In this document: piece by piece, positions 58,996 to 64,000 of the stretch | Layout of the letters: each line of letters opens with the position of its first letter | How positions within the stretch are numbered: position 1 is the stretch's first letter | From: Rhyacichthys aspro | Lineage: Eukaryota > Chordata > Actinopteri > Gobiiformes > Rhyacichthyidae | Direction: 5' to 3' | Assembly: GCA_036850595.1 (NCBI GenBank) | Contig: CM072148.1 | Location: 19,958,731 to 20,022,730 of the forward strand | Length of the DNA stretch: 64,000 bases | Made by a program: the position numbers and the translations under genes | Notes under the pieces: model-generated | The model's database searches: none | Told to the model about the DNA's origin: nothing | What the model saw: only the letters and a program-made list of their open reading frames with translations

Positions 58996-59497
58996 TCTTA
59001 TTGACAGTGTAATTGTACATGGAGTGATACTGTCTCTGGCATGTAAGCCATCTCAATTAAATACTGAGTGAGTCCATTAGTATTCATTGTTTAGTGAGTA
59101 AGGTATCGCGACCCTTTAGAGCTCCCCCTTATTCATCCTCATGTATTCCCATGTAAGCAGATGAGGCCAGTACAAAGAGAGGCAATCATGCATGTTATTG
59201 TTATATGTTGTGTTGGGACATCTGCCTTGTGAAACAGGGTAGTTATGGTTATAGCAGTTAAATGACAAGAAATGTTAATGGATCCATATCAAGTCATTAC
59301 TGATGTGCCCTTGGAGATAAGGTAGTAAGCTGGCACAATACACTAAAGTAAACCAAGGTCATCTGTCTTCATAAAACTGTAAGGAAACAAGGAAACACGT
59401 TTTATTAACTCTGAGGCGCGGTCAGTTTTTAAGGTTTGGCTCAGTGCCATGAGACAGAGAAGTATTTTGAATTATACCTTAGTCGAGAATGATTATT

Positions 59498-59911
59498 TTA
59501 AAGCAACCTTGTGTGACTTTTATCCAGCAGAGGCCACAGATCCCTCTCTGTGCAACCCATGGATGTAGCAGCCGCCATGTTTGTTTACCTGTTGAAACAT
59601 TTAAGATGGCAAGTTTGGAAGAAATAGCATATCTTCTGAAACAGTAGTGTCATTTTTGTGTATTTTGTCAAAAATGTCTCTGCTAGGGTCCAGTATATTG
59701 GCCTGTTTTTTTATCCCTCTATTTGAGCTGTAAAGCATATGCCACTCTCCCGGGACAGGAAGGTTACATTGGAGGTTTCTGTCCAGCTGAGGATACTGTG
59801 TCAGTGAGATAGACATAATTGTACCGATCTCATGTCTAAGAACCATCAGAATGAGAGTGAGAATTCTTATATATATATTTTTGGGCTAAAAGTTTTGTGG
59901 TGCTACTTTAA
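59498..59911. mobile_element. MITE flanked by TTAA
   Basis: It starts TTAAAGCAACCTTGTGTGAC and ends, as reverse complement, TTAAAGTAGCACCACAAAAC. About 24 bp of the ends pair imperfectly. TTAA at both ends is the piggyBac-type target, so a piggyBac-mobilised MITE is likely but inferred. Confidence 0.5.
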
Positions 59912-60062
59912 TTAGGATAATAACAGGGGTGGGATGTCCATAGCTTTTTGGCCATTGACTGTCTGTGTAGTGTGTCTCTTCTGTCAGCTTGAGTTATCCT
60001 GCAGTAGCCTACCACATTTTTTACGAAGAAAAAAATCACAGGTCCTTGGTACTTTAAAAAAC

Positions 60063-60068
60063 TTTATT
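60063..60068 (-). terminator. Poly(A) signal of lectin 3
   Basis: AATAAA on the minus strand, about 100 bp after the stop codon. Confidence 0.6.
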
Positions 60069-60170
60069 TAAAAACAAATCAGATCATAACAATCAAAAAT
60101 ACACAATCATTTGGAGATTTAACGAGGAAGCACTGTGGTCATGATTATATCGTTGATCAGCTTCAGAGGG

Positions 60171-62493
60171 TTAACAGCTGAAGGGGCTTTTGGAACAGAT
60201 GAAACGGTAAGACGACCCGCACTGAGTGTTACCCCAACCATCTGAAAGAGAAATGGAAAAAAAGGTTATAGTTGATGAAAGGTGAAGAATTTCTTGCAAA
60301 AAAAAAAAAATCAGAGTAAACTTACTGGTGGTACGTAGGTAGACGCAGGGGTAGCTGCTCGAGGAGGACGGAGAGTACCAGTTGGTGTAGTAGAAACCCT
60401 GTCGATCGATCCACAGCCAACGGCCCTGATATTTGAACAGGAGGAACGTCAACATTATTGTTTTTCCCCTTTAATTAACGTCTTCATTAGAGTTTTTTCC
60501 GCTTATACTCACCTGAAGGTTGAAGCCTCCGAGCCACGCAATGCTCTGACCTCCAGTTCTTGTGAGCCGCTGCATGAAGTTGTACTCACTGGGGTTTGTG
60601 GCTGAGGCCAGGTGAGCTCCCAGGCTGTTACAGTGCTCCTAAAATAGATAACTTCTACATTATATCTTTATTTAGGTAAGGTAAGGTAAATTGAGCTTCC
60701 AACTATTTGACTTACTGTATATATAAAGGGGAAGTGAGTGATACAGTGAAGTGAGGCTATATTAATGGAAAAGTCTGGCCTGTGCAGTTATTGCTGATGT
60801 AACTTGTGGAAGGGTTTAAAAAAAAACTTAAATATTGGCTGAAAACAAAACAGTTCAGAAGCGTTACAGTGTCATTACCTCAGCGTTGTACCAGGACATG
60901 GGGCTGTTAACGAACAGGAAGCAGTGTGATCCGTGGAAGAACCATCCATCTGGGCAGAAGTTGAAGCGAGCTACACAAAAAAAGACAGAATAAAGTTAAA
61001 TCAAATGAGAGTTGTTATGTAAATGTTATAGAGATGCATGTTGTAGCCAGAAGGAAGTGGCTCTTACCATCAGGAGCTGCTTCTTCTTCAGGCACAAGTG
61101 CTGCAAAAGATTCATACACAACAATGAGCTTAGCCTCAAACCTACTCTGTTCTAGATTGCATTTCTTGCAGTAACCACCAAACCCAAAGTTTTCCCATTC
61201 TCCTCAGTGGAAAAGGAGTCAGTTTTTCTTGGAAAGACATTTTGGGTAATAAGGGTGTTACAAAGGGTAATTTCAACAGCAATAGAAATTGCAATTTATG
61301 GAACCATTTGGTGCATTTCTGCCATCAACTGTTCAGTTCTGGGTCTCAGTGTTGTGTTGCGTCCCCCACTCTTACTAAACAGTGTGACCCCCAGTGGATG
61401 AATTAGGAATAGCAGTTACTTTTATTTAAAAAAATTGCAGGTAATGTCTTCTATGTAATTTTCACTCTTTCCAAATGGATGGTATCCTCTTGCGGGCCAG
61501 TTTTGGTCCATGAGCCATATGTTTGACACTCGTGCTCTATGCAATACTATCACAAAACAATACAATTTAAATTGAGCTTGCTTGTTGGTATTAAGTAAAT
61601 TACCTGCTGCCTCCACCACTTCTTCTTCTGGTGCCTCCATAACTTCTTCTGTAGATCAGAACACAGTTCAATTTAAACATCATTTTACATTATTGTGTAT
61701 ATAATATGTCTAGAATTAGTTGAGGACAGGTCTTTCTTATTTGGTTTGATATGCACTCTGCTTAAAATAACAATTGTCACAAGCCATTTGATATGTTACA
61801 CACACCAAGATACAGCAAATGTGGAGCTAATATGATAAGCCTCTGTGCAAAAAAAAACATTTTCAGATCAAATAAAAGCTAGACATTTCAACATCAACAA
61901 CTTTGAACATTACTCAGTGAAATAAATAAATACTGTTACCTGCTACAGCTGCTTCTTCTTTCAGTGGCTCCACAGCTGCTTCTATGAGTAGGACGTCACA
62001 CTTTTGTTTACAATACAGTTCATAATGCACGGCTAAATGTTTGATTGAATAATAGCATGAACCATAATCTGTATTAGTGTCTGTTTAATGTGTAAGTGGT
62101 TTGATCACTCACCCATAGCCTTCTTCTCTTCTGCTGGAGCTAAACAGAAAAGCAAACCTCAGTCTGTAAAGTCTATTAAAATACAACTTCCTAATGCCTT
62201 GTGCTGGTCTGACTTGATTTGTTATTTAAACGCATGCATTACTGCGTTTGAAAACTGGTTTGTGCATCTGTCCTTTTGCAAAATTGATTACCAGGCCCAC
62301 TAAGTCTTTCTGTGTGAGTCATGGAAAGGCAAATCTAAATTGCTCTTCGATTAACTGTTGTATGTTTATGATGTATAATGCCTCATTTCCAAATCAGCTG
62401 AGATAAGTAGTAGAAAATGACTGAGTGAACATAATTTTTCTCACCTGCAAATGCAGCACAGATGAGGACGACGAAGATCAGGGCAGTTTTCAT
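60171..62493 (-). CDS. Secreted C-type lectin 3, 194 aa
   Basis: Nine coding exons on minus: 62493-62445, 62139-62113, 61981-61940, 61648-61604, 61100-61068, 60970-60879, 60638-60513, 60425-60326 and 60241-60171 (TAA). The signal peptide is MKTALIFVVLICAAFA. Four phase-1 mini-exons (27, 42, 45 and 33 bp) encode about 49 residues rich in Glu and Ala (APAEEKKAM; EAAVEPLKEEAAVA; EEVMEAPEEEVVEAA; LVPEEEAAPD). The CTLD starts at C71 (FNFCPDGWFFHGSHCFLF), then EHCNSLGAHLASATN, AWLGGFNLQ, RWLWIDRQGFYYTNWYSP, and GWGNTQCGSSYRFICSK. No QPD or EPN motif: the site reads NWYSPSSSSS. All six CTLD cysteines are present. Confidence 0.88.
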
Positions 62494-62595
62494 GATGATT
62501 CTAAATTGTTCTGTGTAAAAAAAACAAAGAGTAAAGTGAAATAAATATAGCTCAGTCAATGAGCATAGAGCCTCTGTAGATCAGAAGTGTCTTAC

Positions 62596-62674
62596 CTGAG
62601 CGCTTGGTCTGAACTCCTTCAAATGTCAGTTTCAGGTGAGTTTTGACACTGACGGGCTGCTCTGGTCTTTTTAT
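62596..62674 (-). promoter_or_regulatory. Lectin 3 TATA box and noncoding first exon
   Basis: On minus TATAAAAA lies at 62674-62667 and a short exon ends at 62596 before donor GTAAGA. Confidence 0.6.
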
Positions 62675-62679
62675 ACAAA

Positions 62680-64000
62680 ACCATGTGCACTCCCCAGTCA
62701 CATTTATCTGTTTATGGCTTTGTTAATGATAAGCAAAAGTCCACTTTAATCAGGAAACAACAGAATAGTTTAATCTAACAATAAAAGATCTCCCAGCAGT
62801 GATACACTCCCTTGTTGTATATGTTCTGGGTAATAATAAACAGACAGTGGTTGGACACAGAACGTCTATGTCAATATATTATATTATTTATGATTTTCTG
62901 AGTCCCATCTTTTGGGCAAGCTCCAATTTTAGTTAAATAGAGGTTTTAAATTGTTTTTTATAGTTCTTAGAGAGACTTTGACACTTGAATTTGTACAGCC
63001 TTTTCTTTCATAAAATAAGATTTCAAAGTAAAGAAAACACTAGAGTGCTGCATGGCATATTAGATGGCTATTAGATTTTTTTTGCCATGCAGCACTGTAG
63101 TGTTTTATTTAAGCAGTTTCAGGGAGTAAAGAAATACATGCAGGAACAGGATCGGATACTCTCTTGTTTTGACATGATGTGTTGTATGCTTGGATCCAGC
63201 AACTCTCAGGCAAAATCTATGCCCACGTCCAGACCCAATCCCTGCTCCCCCACTCCAGGGGCAACACTGAAATAGCTAAACTACTGCTGCATTTGACGTC
63301 TCCTTACTGTGTTTTACTCTTCTTTTCAAGTAAATGCCTTGTAAAACTTTAGTTTTGAAGACACAAAAACAGCCAAAATATTTAACCCAAATCTCTGAAC
63401 AGTCAATTCAGCCTTCAAAGTTCAATTGTCAAAGAATCAGTACAAAAAGCGACTTCTGCATGACCCAATAGTCAAAACTGAACATTTTATTCTCAATGTA
63501 ATCATTACTGTTTTTCCTTTGGCAAATCATTTGAAATAATTCAACATTTCACAAAAGTCCATGTGTCACAACAGTTCACTGGCTCATCAAAACTCTGCAG
63601 ATTTTTGTAAAATAATTTTGATGGTTCTTAAACATGAAATTAGTAGAATCATGCCTATCTCACTGTCTCACTTGGACTTAGTGCCACTTGGATAGTCTCC
63701 ACTTGTAGTCAGTGATTTTGTAAGAGCCACAATGTAAAAGGTGTTTTTTTCACTGTTTGAGCACAAATGATCACATTTAAATTCAGGTGAAAAAGTTAAA
63801 TAAGTACATCTAACAAAATCTTAACAGTAAAAATCTGTGAAACTCTGAGCTCACAAACACAGACGTTCAAGTGAAAAGATTTTTCTTCTGTCATTATTGA
63901 TGTTTTCTGCAAAATGTATTCATTCAGTCTGTGTTTCATATTTCTATATTTCACCTCTGGGTTTTTTTTTTTGTTGTTGTTGTTTTTTTGAGAAATGTAG
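62680..64000. other. Spacer upstream of lectin 3
   Basis: AT-rich with no supported gene. It contains the long hairpin at 63029-63111 and a T/G-rich run at the window end. Confidence 0.45.
63029..63111. repeat. 83-nt hairpin: 29-bp stem, 25-nt loop
   Basis: The arm 63029-63057 (TAAAGAAAACACTAGAGTGC, then TGCATGGCA) pairs with 63083-63111, with two mismatches in 29. Size and shape fit a pre-miRNA or a tiny foldback element. Confidence 0.8.

Overview
This window is nuclear DNA of a ray-finned fish. The genes have spliced vertebrate structures (GT/AG introns that keep phase). The histone genes are vertebrate replication-dependent types. The repeats are fish-type tRNA-derived SINEs and MITEs, with hAT and piggyBac relics and a retroelement gag relic. 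The C-type lectins have the small secreted form typical of teleosts. No species can be named from the sequence alone.

Layout. (1) 1-8.5 kb: the 3' two thirds of a P2X purinoceptor gene (P2X3-like) on +. A complete SUN-domain gene lies on the opposite strand inside one of its introns (3.6-5.4 kb). (2) 9.5-38.2 kb: a histone cluster with four H4, three H2B, one H1, one H3.2 and one H2A gene, plus a 5'-truncated H3 pseudogene. Almost every gene is followed by the 16-nt histone 3' stem-loop. Transposon debris breaks the cluster up between 14.4 and 25 kb (piggyBac, gag/zinc-knuckle, hAT/ZMYM1-like, SINEs). (3) A near-identical H4-H2B module of about 1.8 kb occurs in inverted orientation at 25.9-27.7 kb and 36.3-38.2 kb. 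It brackets the H3/H2A divergent pair and an immunoglobulin-superfamily (SLAM/CD2-like) receptor gene at 30.4-34.6 kb. (4) 38.4-46.3 kb: a single-coding-exon mucin-like transmembrane protein (CD43-like layout, minus strand) and a second, shorter SLAM/CD48-like gene (+). (5) 48.3-62.7 kb: three secreted C-type lectin genes (one on +, two on -) with the same CTLD exon structure and variable mini-exons, plus a CTLD-exon relic.

The histone genes supply S-phase chromatin. The Ig-like, mucin-like and lectin genes look like a leukocyte-surface/innate-recognition neighbourhood. All exon structures were derived by eye from splice signals, reading-frame continuity and family motifs. No alignment or search was run, so paralogue-level names are tentative.
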